A stretch of DNA of 41,240 nucleotides from JAVZOV01 sp049976445 (GCA_049976445.1 JBMFIF010000008.1:1-41240); one strand, 5' to 3'; counted from the stretch's first letter, positions 32,926-41,010 are shown. A program made the numbers and translations. The notes: generated by a model not told the origin, from the sequence alone.

Positions 32926-33456
32926 TTATACCTTCCGTTTTGACTTCTTGAAAATATTATCCTCACTTGAATAAGAAAATAATCCACTATATAATCCCCA
33001 ATCGATTAAAGTTTGCGCCAGCTTATCATGAAAACCAATCTCTCCAATCTCGCTATAGCCTAAATTAGATAAAAGATTGATAAGATCCTCAATTTTAAAT
33101 GATCCTTGCTTATTAATCAATGAAAGAGCAGACTTGAAAGGTTCAAAATTCTTAATCCTTTCTCGTAAAATACTACGTCTAGATTGTACAGGAGCTCTTA
33201 TAAACAATTCACCAGACTCAGTAAGAAAGATATCCCCACCATCTATAACCGCAAAGCCAAGCATCTCTGCAACCTCCAAAACAGGAATCAAATCATCAAT
33301 CTCAAGATCAAAATACTCCGCCAGCTTATATAAATCCGCATGTCTATTAAATACTACATCAAGCGCCTTTAAAAGGCCAAACACACTTTCTATTTTTATC
33401 CCAAGAGGCATAAAAGGAAACTTAACATGCTGTTGTGAATCACCAGACTTACTCAT
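32926..33456 (-). CDS. Stand-alone AAA-associated C-terminal domain protein
   Basis: Protein of 176 residues matching AAA_assoc_C (PF09821), a winged-helix-like domain usually found at the C-terminus of, or next to, NitT/TauT-type ABC ATPases. Recognisable stretches are GLLKALDVVFNRHADLYKLAEYF-like opening, DDLIPVLEVAEMLGFAV, ITESGE-like LTESGELFI and a second helix bundle with IDWGLYSGLFSY near the end. It is convergent with the ABC ATPase gene, 5 nt between stops, so the physical link to its probable partner is kept though on the other strand. The role may be to regulate the transporter. Confidence 0.8.
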   Translation of the reverse strand: MSKSGDSQQHVKFPFMPLGIKIESVFGLLKALDVVFNRHADLYKLAEYFDLEIDDLIPVLEVAEMLGFAVIDGGDIFLTESGELFIRAPVQSRRSILRERIKNFEPFKSALSLINKQGSFKIEDLINLLSNLGYSEIGEIGFHDKLAQTLIDWGLYSGLFSYSSEDNIFKKSKRKV

Positions 33457-33510
33457 TCCACATTATATATTACCAAGCATTAAAATAAACGTTTCTTTAC
33501 AATAAATGAA

Positions 33511-33585
33511 AGCCTCACCCTTCAAGTCAGAAGGGAGACATCAAGCTCACCCAAGAAGACTCCCGACTTTAGTCGGGAGTAGCTG
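33511..33585. mobile_element. IS200/IS605-like right-end remnant with two hairpins
   Basis: CCCTTC-AAGTCA-GAAGGG (33518-33535) and CTCCCGACT-TT-AGTCGGGAG (33560-33579) are perfect hairpins. The second closely resembles the minus-strand string near 22590-22620 next to the TnpB remnant. The prefix TCACCCTTCAAG recurs at 37251-37262. There is no transposase gene here, so this is a solo end or relic; alternatively the second hairpin could act as a terminator. Confidence 0.5.
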
Positions 33586-33799
33586 ACTCTTTCTATACTC
33601 TTTTAGCAATGCTATTTCTCACGGTATTTTTAGGTTTTTAGAAGCTTTTTAACCTAATGTTCTGATATACTTCTCGTGGCCTTATGTGTCTTGTATTGCT
33701 TTATTAGTAATAAAATCACGAAAACCTTTGCTGATGGGAAAAAGAAATAGATTTGGGTAAAATTTATATTTATGGGTTATTTTAATTATTTGTGGGATC

Positions 33800-34054
33800 A
33801 TGGCTATAGTTAGTGTTGATGAAAGGGGAAGAATGACCATTCCAAAGGAAATGTCTATTAGAGGATGTAAAGCTGTAGTCATATCTGCAGGAGTTTTTCT
33901 TATTGTGATTCCATTACCAACAAAACCTCATGAATATGCAAGTTCATGGCTTCCAACACAACGCAGTAGAAAGGAGCTAAAGATTCTTGCTGAGAAATCA
34001 GCATCTGAAGACGCTTTAAAGAGAATGGAGAGGAGAAATAGACTTGATGATTGA
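33800..34054 (+). CDS. vapB: AbrB-type antitoxin VapB
   Basis: DNA-binding antitoxin of 84 residues. The SpoVT/AbrB fold is at 1-45 (VSVDERGRMTIPKEMSIRG), followed by a charged tail that would wrap the toxin (SRKELKILAEKSASEDALKR). TATA-like TTTATATTTA at about 33760-33770 lies about 30 nt before ATG 33800. It overlaps the vapC gene by 8-11 nt, typical of toxin-antitoxin operons that autoregulate through VapB. Confidence 0.88.
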   Translation: MAIVSVDERGRMTIPKEMSIRGCKAVVISAGVFLIVIPLPTKPHEYASSWLPTQRSRKELKILAEKSASEDALKRMERRNRLDD

Positions 34055-34460
34055 AACAGACTTACTATATGCATTCGTTAAGAAGAAAGATTGGTTAAAA
34101 AATACTGCCGAGAAGATTATGATGAAAATTGTAGATGGAGAATTTGGTATCGTATACACTTCTAGAGAATGTCTTCATGAACTTTATTATATTTCAAGAG
34201 AAGAGGGAATTAGCCTAGATGAATACATTGCTAGAGCTGCTGCCTTAACAGCCATAAAAAATTTAAAATTTTTAGACACAACGTATGAAATAGATTTACT
34301 TGCATTAACATTGATGAAACAATACAATTTGAAGTCAATATTCGATGCATACTATGCAGCAACAGCTTTAAATCAAGTTGAAGATCATACAATAATATCA
34401 ACTGACAATGTTTACGATACGATACCTGGATTAAAAAGAATAGATCCTAGAAAACTCTAA
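34047..34460 (+). CDS. vapC: PIN-domain toxin VapC
   Basis: Ribonuclease toxin of about 137 residues. Acidic PIN residues are D6, E46, D101 (IFDAYYAA) and D121 (STDNVYD), numbered from TTG 34044. The frame can begin at TTG 34044 or ATG 34047; GGAG lies at suitable distance in the end of vapB. It is a complete, intact toxin partner for the upstream vapB. Confidence 0.9.
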   Translation: MIETDLLYAFVKKKDWLKNTAEKIMMKIVDGEFGIVYTSRECLHELYYISREEGISLDEYIARAAALTAIKNLKFLDTTYEIDLLALTLMKQYNLKSIFDAYYAATALNQVEDHTIISTDNVYDTIPGLKRIDPRKL

Positions 34461-34618
34461 ACATAAAGTGTTTCTATAATTAAATTTACTAAAGTAAGAA
34501 AACCTGAAATTAACACTCAAGATATAATTTTTATGAAAGAACTAAACCTAAATAAAGTATCAATAGAATTTGAAATAATTTAAAGTTAATAAGAGAAAGA
34601 CTCTAAGGCAGAGGATCA

Positions 34619-35010
34619 ATGTACTTAATAGATGCTAACATACTTCATAGAAATACTATACAAAAGAGACAGATGGAAAGAATGTTATGAGCTTCTAAAC
34701 AAAGTTAAAATAGGTACTGTTAAGTCTTACATACTTCACATTACACGATATCTCAGCCATCTTAGGAGAACCGAAGCTTGCATCAAAACTCCTCTCAGAA
34801 CTCTTGACTTGGCGTGGCCTAATAATAGTCGACTTACTGATTGAAGAAGAACTCATAGCAAGTGAACTAGCAAACAATATGAACCTAAATTTCGACGACG
34901 GGCTACAATACTACTATGCTAAGAAGACTGTGCTAAAAATAGTCTCTTTTGACAAAGACTTCGATAAAACAGACGTAAAAAGAGTAGAACCTAAAGACGT
35001 ACAACCGTAA
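34619..35010 (+). pseudogene. Second VapC-like PIN gene with two +1 frameshifts
   Basis: ATG 34619 follows GAGGATCA. Frame one gives MYLIDANI; frame two gives FIEILYKRDRWKECYELL then NKVKIGTVKSYI; frame three gives FTLHDISAILGEPKLASKLL, WRGLIIVDLLIEEE, LNFDDGLQYYYAKK and SFDKDFD to TAA at 35010. Joined, this is a complete 130-residue PIN protein with D5 and the later acidic residues. Each shift is +1 and occurs at the same string ACATACTTCA (34638-34647 and 34731-34740). Decay is the default reading; the coincidence is noted in the findings. No AbrB partner is evident in 34461-34618. Confidence 0.65.
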
Positions 35011-35169
35011 CAGTCTAGCGACTTAATTCAGCCATAGCTAGTACTACTTTTATGGTTTTCTTATAAGTTATTCTAATTGGATAGAGCCTTCTTGTCCAAG
35101 TTAAATCAGAATTGTTTAGAAGTGAGGTTTTAATTGTTGGTCATCTTAGTTTGAAGGGCTTTTAAACAT

Positions 35170-35323
35170 TTTAAGTTAAGTCCCTTTGTTTTTGTTATTT
35201 ATAAGAAATTGATCGTTAGATGAGAGGTTGTTCTCTCTATTTTCAGTCTCTTTTAGCAATCCTTAACCCTACCTTATTTTCACTAATCAAATAAATGACA
35301 CACCCAAGAGGACTTAACTTAAA
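35170..35323. repeat. 154-bp MITE-like element, copy 2, abutting tRNA-Thr
   Basis: Same length and terminal inverted repeats (TTTAAGTTAAGTCC / GGACTTAACTTAAA) as the element at 15501-15654, one base different by eye. Its right end touches the 3' end of the tRNA-Thr gene: the base after it (35324) is the tRNA discriminator. Confidence 0.85.
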
Positions 35324-35396
35324 AGCCCCGGGCGGGGTTTGAACCCGCGACCTGCCGCTTACAAGGCGGCCGCCCTACCCGCTAGGCCACCGGGGC
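35324..35396 (-). tRNA. tRNA-Thr (TGT), no encoded CCA
   Basis: Acceptor GCCCCGG (35396-35390) pairs with CCGGGGC (35331-35325); the discriminator is T at 35324, usual for archaeal tRNA-Thr. Anticodon stem GCCGC/GCGGC holds CTTGTAA with anticodon TGT. T arm is GCGGG-TTCAAAC-CCCGC. No intron. Where CCA would be encoded, the inverted repeat of the 154-bp element begins. Confidence 0.94.
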
Positions 35397-35439
35397 ACCA
35401 ATAAAGGAATTGTTTTTCTGAAATAAATTTTTTATTTTG

Positions 35440-36093
35440 TTAGCCGAATGCTCTATCTCCAGCGTCGCCGAGGCCGGGTATTATATAACCGTGGTCATTG
35501 AGTTCAGGATCTATGGCTACAGTGATGATCTCTGTTGAAGGATAGTTATTTAGTATTTTTCTGATACCGTATTCAGTTGCTATTACTGAGACAACTATTA
35601 ATCTTTTAGGTTTTCCAACATTAAGGATTTCAGCTATAACTGCTGAAATGGTTGATCCAGTAGCTAACATTGGGTCTGCCACGATAACGATGTCCTCATT
35701 ACTTATTGATGGTATTTTTACATAAAATTTTTGTACCGTTATGTTCTCTATGCCTGGTTTTTCCTCGATACGTTTTATTGCGACGATACCTTGTTTAGCG
35801 TCTGGTAATGCTTTTAGTAAACCTTCTACTAAAGGTGTGGCAGCTCTTAGAACGTTAATAATTATTATGTGGTCAAGGTCAGGTATTCTATAACCCTTTG
35901 CTTTTACCATGAGTGGAGTTTCCACTTCAATCTCTTCAAGCTCCATTGTTTTTATTAGTTCATATCCTATTAGTCTTCCCAACTTCACTAATCCCTTTCT
36001 AAACCCGATTTGTTTTGTATTTTTGTCCCTAAGTTGTGTGAGTATTACTTTTGCTAAAGGATGATCGATGACTTTGACCCTCTGGTTTATCAA
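35440..36093 (-). CDS. upp: Uracil phosphoribosyltransferase
   Basis: Salvages uracil to UMP with PRPP. The 217 residues end in the uracil-binding GDAGDRAFG, and the PRPP loop ADPMLATGST is at 139-148; VLRAATPLVEGLL precedes it. The start is TTG 36093, supported by AGGTG about 7 nt upstream and by the family length. It lies 56 nt downstream of purA on the same strand, making a likely nucleotide-metabolism operon. Confidence 0.95.
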   Translation of the reverse strand: MINQRVKVIDHPLAKVILTQLRDKNTKQIGFRKGLVKLGRLIGYELIKTMELEEIEVETPLMVKAKGYRIPDLDHIIIINVLRAATPLVEGLLKALPDAKQGIVAIKRIEEKPGIENITVQKFYVKIPSISNEDIVIVADPMLATGSTISAVIAEILNVGKPKRLIVVSVIATEYGIRKILNNYPSTEIITVAIDPELNDHGYIIPGLGDAGDRAFG

Positions 36094-36149
36094 CTTCTAC
36101 ACCTATATTACAAGCGAAAGCATAGTAAATATTTTTTATCTTAGAACCT

Positions 36150-37200
36150 TTAAATTAACCCAAGCTCTGCCCTTCTATCTATTATATCATACACATCACT
36201 ACCGGTCCCTATCAAACTTACGGGGACTTCAGTATAGGCTTCGATTTCCTCAATGAATTTTCTGGCATCATCAGGTAGTTCATCGTATCTTCTTATTCCT
36301 GCAGTTTTTGGATATAGAACATCAAGTTTGGTAATTGCTATTTGTGTTGCGCTGTTTAACATGACAGCTCTTTTAGCCAATTTAAAATTAAAGGGTGCAG
36401 CCCTACGCAATCTTCCAGTCACTGTACCGTACTCAATCCATCCCAACTTTTTAATCTCATCAACACTTAATTCACCTTCTAAAGGACCAGCGCCTACTCT
36501 TGTTAAATACGATTTAAAGACAACTATTACATCTGATACCTTTTTAGGCCCTATACCTACATCAGAACAAATAGCTGACGCTGTAACATCCTTAGAAGTA
36601 ACATATGGGTATGTGCCATGGTATACTGATAAAAACGTTCCCTGAGTACCCTCTATAATAACCTTCTCTTTATTATCAATGGCCTCATTAACTTTACCAG
36701 CAACATCCTCAATCAACAACGATAACTCAGGAATATCCTTTGCCAATTTAGCAACCCTCCTTGCTCGATCACTTATAGCCGGACCAGAACCAGACCCTGT
36801 GGTTTGTACAACACTTCTTAAATGACTGTCACTTATATCCTGATTCTTATGATGCTCCTCTATTATAGTAGATTGTGCATCTACCCATATCCGATCACGT
36901 ACATTCAACTCATCAATTTCTTTAAATAATACTTGTACATCAATAGCGACACCAGCACCAATGTACAGACGCGTGTTAGGATTAATAAATCCTGATGGAA
37001 CTAAACGCAACTTATACACTTTACCTTGATAAGTCACAGTATGACCCGCATTAGGACCAACACCACCACGCACAGTAACATCTACTTTATCCCTCAAAGA
37101 CAAGTATGATATAATTTTACCTTTGGGGGCCTTTCACCTAGGCTTTCCCCTCGTCACCAAATCCTCCTCCAACAACAACAGTCGCACCCAACACAACCAC
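36150..37200 (-). CDS. purA: Adenylosuccinate synthetase PurA, two exons with predicted 22-nt intron
   Basis: Converts IMP, aspartate and GTP to adenylosuccinate. Exon 2 (37122-36150) encodes the short archaeal form from RGGVGPNAGHTV through TTGSGSGPA, EGTQGTFLS, YGTVTGRLRR and the C-terminus. The essential N-terminus is in exon 1 (37200-37145: VVVGGGFGDEGK). Reading straight through meets a TAG and then a frame change. Removing 37144-37123 gives GGGFGDEGKGKIISYLSLRDK, exactly the family P-loop, and a protein of about 342 residues, normal for the archaeal enzyme. Start may be GTG 37200, GTG 37194 or TTG 37191; an in-frame TAA lies just upstream. The frame starting at TTG 37103 would lack the P-loop and be inactive. 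Confidence 0.85.
37123..37144 (-). other. Predicted bulge-helix-bulge intron in purA mRNA
   Basis: On the coding strand GGGG (37150-37147) pairs with CCCC (37128-37125). Between GGGG and the next helix is bulge AAA (37146-37144), and after CCCC is bulge AAA (37124-37122). The inner helix GCCT (37143-37140) pairs with AGGC (37132-37129) around a 7-nt loop. Endonuclease cuts after the second base of each bulge excise 22 nt and rejoin GGGAA to AGGT, restoring the frame. The outer helix beyond the second bulge does not pair, so the motif is of the relaxed type. Confidence 0.75.
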
Positions 37201-37515
37201 CCATTATTATTACATACAGACGTATATTAAGCTATTATAACCAAAAAACTCACCCTTCAAGATGAAAAATATTCTCAGAACAAAATAAAATATTTTGAAA
37301 AATCAATAACACCACCAAAAAGCAGGACAACATCATGACATACAAAATACTTCTACGAAAAATCTAACAATTACTAAAAATATAAAAAAGATAAACAAAA
37401 TACTTTAAAACTGCAAGTTTAAGTTTTTCTGATATTCTTCATAGTTTTTTGTATGATTTTAGAAAAAAAAGATTAGGCTTAAATATAAGATAAAAGATAT
37501 ATTACATGACAAACA
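37201..37515. other. Divergent intergenic region, no gene
   Basis: Very AT-rich, between purA and the secreted-protein gene. It contains a TATA-like stretch for purA (minus, TTATAATA about 37233-37240), the string CTCACCCTTCAAG at 37250-37262 shared with the IS-like end at 33515, and a TATA-like AAAGATATATT about 37492-37502 for the plus-strand gene. Confidence 0.45.
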
Positions 37516-39051
37516 ATGTTAAGGAAAAAATTGATAATATTAAGTGTAATACTCATTATCATAATGTTAGCGATCCCAATGCTTCCATGGACAATCCTAA
37601 GCAAAGGTCACGGTAGTATAATTTTTAACCTAGAATTCTATGATGAACATGGTAGACAGTATGCAGGATTCTTCGGAACACCAGCACAACCACCAAATAC
37701 AAGAATACTAGCACAAATAACTGCAATACAACCACCAAACACACAACCAACAGAAATAGAAATCTATAGAGGAGAAGTAAAAGGAACAGCAATCAGAATA
37801 CCAGCAGAAGGAAAAATCCTCAAAACGATCGAATCATGGATAGAATACGAAACAAACATGAGAAAGGAAACAAACCCTAAAGCACTCGAGGTTAGCATAG
37901 GACTAAATCTCTGGATCATAAACACAACAACCGAAACAGTACTACAGAGAGTCAGCCAATACTACCCGTACAATCCATACAAAATACTCGAAGGTCACGA
38001 TAGGATTCATACTGTTAAGATCATAATACCACCAAACAGGGATAATGTTCACAATCCAGAACCACCACAACCACTCCAGTGCGAGTATAATTACTATTAT
38101 TGGGAACTACAATGGATATTAGTACCAGAAAACCACACTCAAACTTTCGGCAACAACATAACGTTCTATAATGGAGCATACTTCATAAAAATGCCAATAC
38201 TCATGATAAACAACGTTTACGCAGGTCAAGATTCACCTCTTGGAACATCTATTAATATTGATGTTACTACAACGAGTAGTGTTAGGTTCACAGGCATGAT
38301 AGGTATTGGTTATAAAGTTTTAGATAAGGTTGTAGGTGGTGATGTTAGTGGTGGATTAACAGCATACTTGGGAGGCCCAGAATGGACAAACAATGTGCAT
38401 TTTGGTAAATTGATTCCTAGCGTTAATCCTGGTGAGGTTAAGTATATATGGATATGGGCTAGACCTGTGACTGAATATTATAAGGAGGTTCATGAATCTT
38501 GTTATGAGTCTGAGTATACGGGTAATGAGGAGTTTGTGAGTTATGTGCAGAGTATCATCGTTAACGGTAATTGGATAAGTGGTGATGTTGCTTCTGGTAT
38601 GCCCTCTTGGATGAGTAAGTGGGTTTATAATAATTCTATCTCGAGTAATATTCTTGTTAAGGTAACGGGAACTCCTTTAGATGATGGTGTGCTTAGTCCT
38701 AACGAATCTATATCATTTTCTGCAATAACTACTTGGCTTGATACTTGTAGTGTAGATCTTGAGTTTGGTCTCGATCTTGGTATAGTTGCCGCTGCATTAT
38801 CTCCGTATACTGGTGGTGTCTCAGTAGTGTTAGCACCATTGTTAGCACAGTTTGGTATTTCATTCCATGTAACAGATTCCGGGACAGTGTATGTAAATGG
38901 TGTATTGCAGAATGTTGGTTCTAGTGGTTGTGAGGTTATATATTTGAGGATGAGTAATCTTCAGTATAGGAAGGATCCGCCTTGGTGGTGTTTTTGGTGC
39001 TCACCATGTTATTATAAGGTTCCTGTAAGTATGCTCTTCACAACATATTAA
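37516..39051 (+). CDS. Secreted or membrane-anchored beta-rich protein of unknown family
   Basis: The 511-residue protein starts with a basic segment and a hydrophobic helix at about 5-27 (signal peptide or anchor), followed by an extracellular region. The middle has Pro-rich AQPPNTRILAQITAIQPPN; then come beta-rich Thr/Ser/Gly stretches (SINIDVTTTSSVRFTGMIG) and a hydrophobic Ala/Gly segment near 425-445 (LGLDLGIVAAALSPYTGGVS). The end is Cys/Trp-rich, PPWWCFWCSPCYY. No catalytic motif is recognised. A structural surface protein or secreted effector is possible. The first 235 codons are AC-rich and the rest GT-rich, a sharp change. Confidence 0.7.
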   Translation: MLRKKLIILSVILIIIMLAIPMLPWTILSKGHGSIIFNLEFYDEHGRQYAGFFGTPAQPPNTRILAQITAIQPPNTQPTEIEIYRGEVKGTAIRIPAEGKILKTIESWIEYETNMRKETNPKALEVSIGLNLWIINTTTETVLQRVSQYYPYNPYKILEGHDRIHTVKIIIPPNRDNVHNPEPPQPLQCEYNYYYWELQWILVPENHTQTFGNNITFYNGAYFIKMPILMINNVYAGQDSPLGTSINIDVTTTSSVRFTGMIGIGYKVLDKVVGGDVSGGLTAYLGGPEWTNNVHFGKLIPSVNPGEVKYIWIWARPVTEYYKEVHESCYESEYTGNEEFVSYVQSIIVNGNWISGDVASGMPSWMSKWVYNNSISSNILVKVTGTPLDDGVLSPNESISFSAITTWLDTCSVDLEFGLDLGIVAAALSPYTGGVSVVLAPLLAQFGISFHVTDSGTVYVNGVLQNVGSSGCEVIYLRMSNLQYRKDPPWWCFWCSPCYYKVPVSMLFTTY

Positions 39052-39188
39052 CTTTCATTATTTTTAATATTATATAAGTGTGTTCTTTTTGGAATCTGAA
39101 TTATTTTAATGATGTTATGACTAAAAATTATATTTCATCCTGAAAAGCAAGATTTTCTAATGATTTTTCATTCTGAAGAGTATGATTT

Positions 39189-39293
39189 TTATTTTTGAAA
39201 TGCTATTAGAGGAGGTCCGTCTGGCCACCCGTCGTACATCATTGACAGGTAGTCTCTGCGATCGAAGGCCTCTTCATCCGGTATTTTTATTAT
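39189..39293 (-). other. GC-rich island: possible 34-codon coding remnant or small RNA
   Basis: Between about 39206 and 39282 the sequence is clearly richer in G and C than its surroundings. On the minus strand, downstream of the inositol phosphate synthase gene, one frame is open from 39293 to TAA at 39189. It reads IPDEEAFDRRDY, then LSMMYDGWPDGPPLIAF, a composition typical of real protein. There is no ATG, GTG or TTG before that text, so it could be a fragment, use a non-standard start, or reflect an RNA whose ends AGAGG/CCTCT can pair. Confidence 0.3.
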
Positions 39294-39368
39294 CTACGCT
39301 CAATCTTTTAACTTTATCTATATTATTTTCATGAAATGGATATTTTGTGTGGAATTTTTCATTGTGGT

Positions 39369-40421
39369 TCATGGTTGGTTAATGAATTTAATAAATTCTT
39401 CATAAGCTATGTGAACGTTTTTAGGATGTGGTTGGGGTGGGTTTTTGAACCCATAATCGCATATTGATTTAATAGGTCCAGATAAACCTCTATCCTTTGC
39501 TATCTTTAATGCTCTGGTCACATCGAGTAGTACATTACCTGCGTTCGGTCCATCTTCGGTCCGCAGTTTTATATCAAGTACTATTGGTGAGCCGAGATAA
39601 CTAGCTCCTTTTATCCATAAATAACTAATCCTAACGTCGCTTAAAAATGGAACATAGTCTGTTGTTCCAGTAGCGATTTCTGCTTCTTGAGTAATAGCGC
39701 TGGAGACTGTTTTTGTCTTGATCGTTCTTTTTAATTGTTTTACATCTTCATCCATAGTATTTAAAGTTTCTATACTACCACCAGCATCGAGCTGATAACT
39801 GCTTTCTATCAGAATTCCTCTTTCCTCTAAGAAATTAAGAATTTGTTTATGTAATATGGTTCCCCCAAGCTGGCTCATCAAATCATCACCAGCAATAGGC
39901 AACCCTAAGTTCTTATATTTAGATACGATCTCCTCATCGTTAACTATACTAGATGGTGTTGCATTGACAAAGGCCGCATTAGTGTTCATAGAGATTTCAG
40001 CATAAAACTTTGATGTTTTATCTAAACCAGCAGGCAATAAGTTCAAAATAACATCAACCCCATTACTCTTCATGACATCCACTACATCAACCGGTTTCTC
40101 ATTAGAATACGTTATTATTTTTTCAAGAGTAGAACTAAGTGGCTCTACTATATGACCCATAAGAACTTGAACACCTAGATCAGGCACATCAGCATATTTC
40201 TTAATAGTATTTGGTTCTGAAAATATTGCTTTTGACAAATCCTTACCAACTTTTCTTTTATCAACATCAAACGCTGCCACAATTTCAATATCCGAAACCT
40301 TATATGGGCCTATTCTCTCATGCCAAAGTCCTGTTCCTCCATTGCTGTAATAATATAAACCCTGCACAAAGCTAGATGCGGCATTACCTACTCCAATTAA
40401 ACCTACTCTTATTTTACCCAT
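39369..40421 (-). CDS. ino1: Inositol-3-phosphate synthase
   Basis: Converts glucose-6-phosphate to myo-inositol-3-phosphate with bound NAD, feeding archaeal inositol phospholipids and compatible solutes such as di-myo-inositol phosphate. The NAD-binding VGLIGVGNAASSFVQGL is at 6-22. Central motifs include NLLPAG, NATPSSI, AGDDLMSQLGGTILHK and the KLRTEDGPNAGNVLLDVTRALK near 285-306. Length 350 is normal for the archaeal form. It stands alone; the promoter is in 40422-40640. Confidence 0.95.
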   Translation of the reverse strand: MGKIRVGLIGVGNAASSFVQGLYYYSNGGTGLWHERIGPYKVSDIEIVAAFDVDKRKVGKDLSKAIFSEPNTIKKYADVPDLGVQVLMGHIVEPLSSTLEKIITYSNEKPVDVVDVMKSNGVDVILNLLPAGLDKTSKFYAEISMNTNAAFVNATPSSIVNDEEIVSKYKNLGLPIAGDDLMSQLGGTILHKQILNFLEERGILIESSYQLDAGGSIETLNTMDEDVKQLKRTIKTKTVSSAITQEAEIATGTTDYVPFLSDVRISYLWIKGASYLGSPIVLDIKLRTEDGPNAGNVLLDVTRALKIAKDRGLSGPIKSICDYGFKNPPQPHPKNVHIAYEEFIKFINQP

Positions 40422-40640
40422 AATTTAATGTTAAAAATAGAAAGAAATAAAGTTATTCATCATTATAAGTTCTCTTTCTGTCCTAAAGAGCGAAAATTCC
40501 TGAATCCTTAATATTACACATTATTTTAGATGTTCTATCATGAAATACATTGTTTTATAATTTTCTATTAATAGAGAAAAATGACATTATTTAGCAAGTA
40601 TTCAATAAAGAGTGCTTTTATATTTTGTTAGAGTTGTATA

Positions 40641-40955
40641 ATGGGGTTGTTCGTGGTACGTCCTGTAATAAAGGATCTTGCAAGGCAACGAATGTACATA
40701 CTTTTCAACAGGAGCATGTCTGTGGTTAAGATTGATCCAGAGCTTGCTAGACGATATGTGGATATAGCATTAGCAATAAGCAGAAAATCGGGTGTTCCAG
40801 TTCCAAGGCAATTCAGAATGAATTATTGTAGAAAATGTCATAGTTTCCTAATGCCTGGTATTACGTCGAGGATTAGATTAAGAGGTAAAGGTAAAAAGAG
40901 AATTGTTATTAAATGCTTTTCGTGTGGAAGGGTTTTTAGATATTCATTACGATAA
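40641..40955 (+). CDS. rnp4: RNase P protein component 4 (Rpp21/Rpr2)
   Basis: Protein subunit of archaeal RNase P, processing tRNA 5' ends. The 104 residues have an N-terminal helical part (ARQRMYILFNRS) and a zinc ribbon with C63, C66, C92 and C95 (CRKC and CFSC). ATG 40641 lies about 25 nt from TATA-like TTTTATATT (about 40617-40625), so the mRNA is probably leaderless. Confidence 0.93.
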   Translation: MGLFVVRPVIKDLARQRMYILFNRSMSVVKIDPELARRYVDIALAISRKSGVPVPRQFRMNYCRKCHSFLMPGITSRIRLRGKGKKRIVIKCFSCGRVFRYSLR

Positions 40956-41010
40956 TTTATGAGTATGCTCTTAAGTAAAATTTTTGTAGCTGTCCCTCCT
41001 ATACTTTCCC

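Noticed and set aside
34461..34618. Antitoxin gene for the second VapC
   Set aside because: A short frame MKELNLNKVSIEFEII ends at once and no AbrB or ribbon-helix-helix pattern is visible, so nothing can be supported.
36150..37103. purA as an N-terminally truncated pseudogene or a gene starting at TTG 37103
   Set aside because: The missing P-loop text is intact just upstream and the 22-nt interruption has a bulge-helix-bulge fold whose cleavage restores the frame exactly; purA is also a core gene with an otherwise undamaged sequence.
39189..39293. Box C/D guide RNA in the GC-rich island
   Set aside because: GGATGAA and TGATG strings are present on the minus strand, but no properly placed D box (CTGA) is found near the end.
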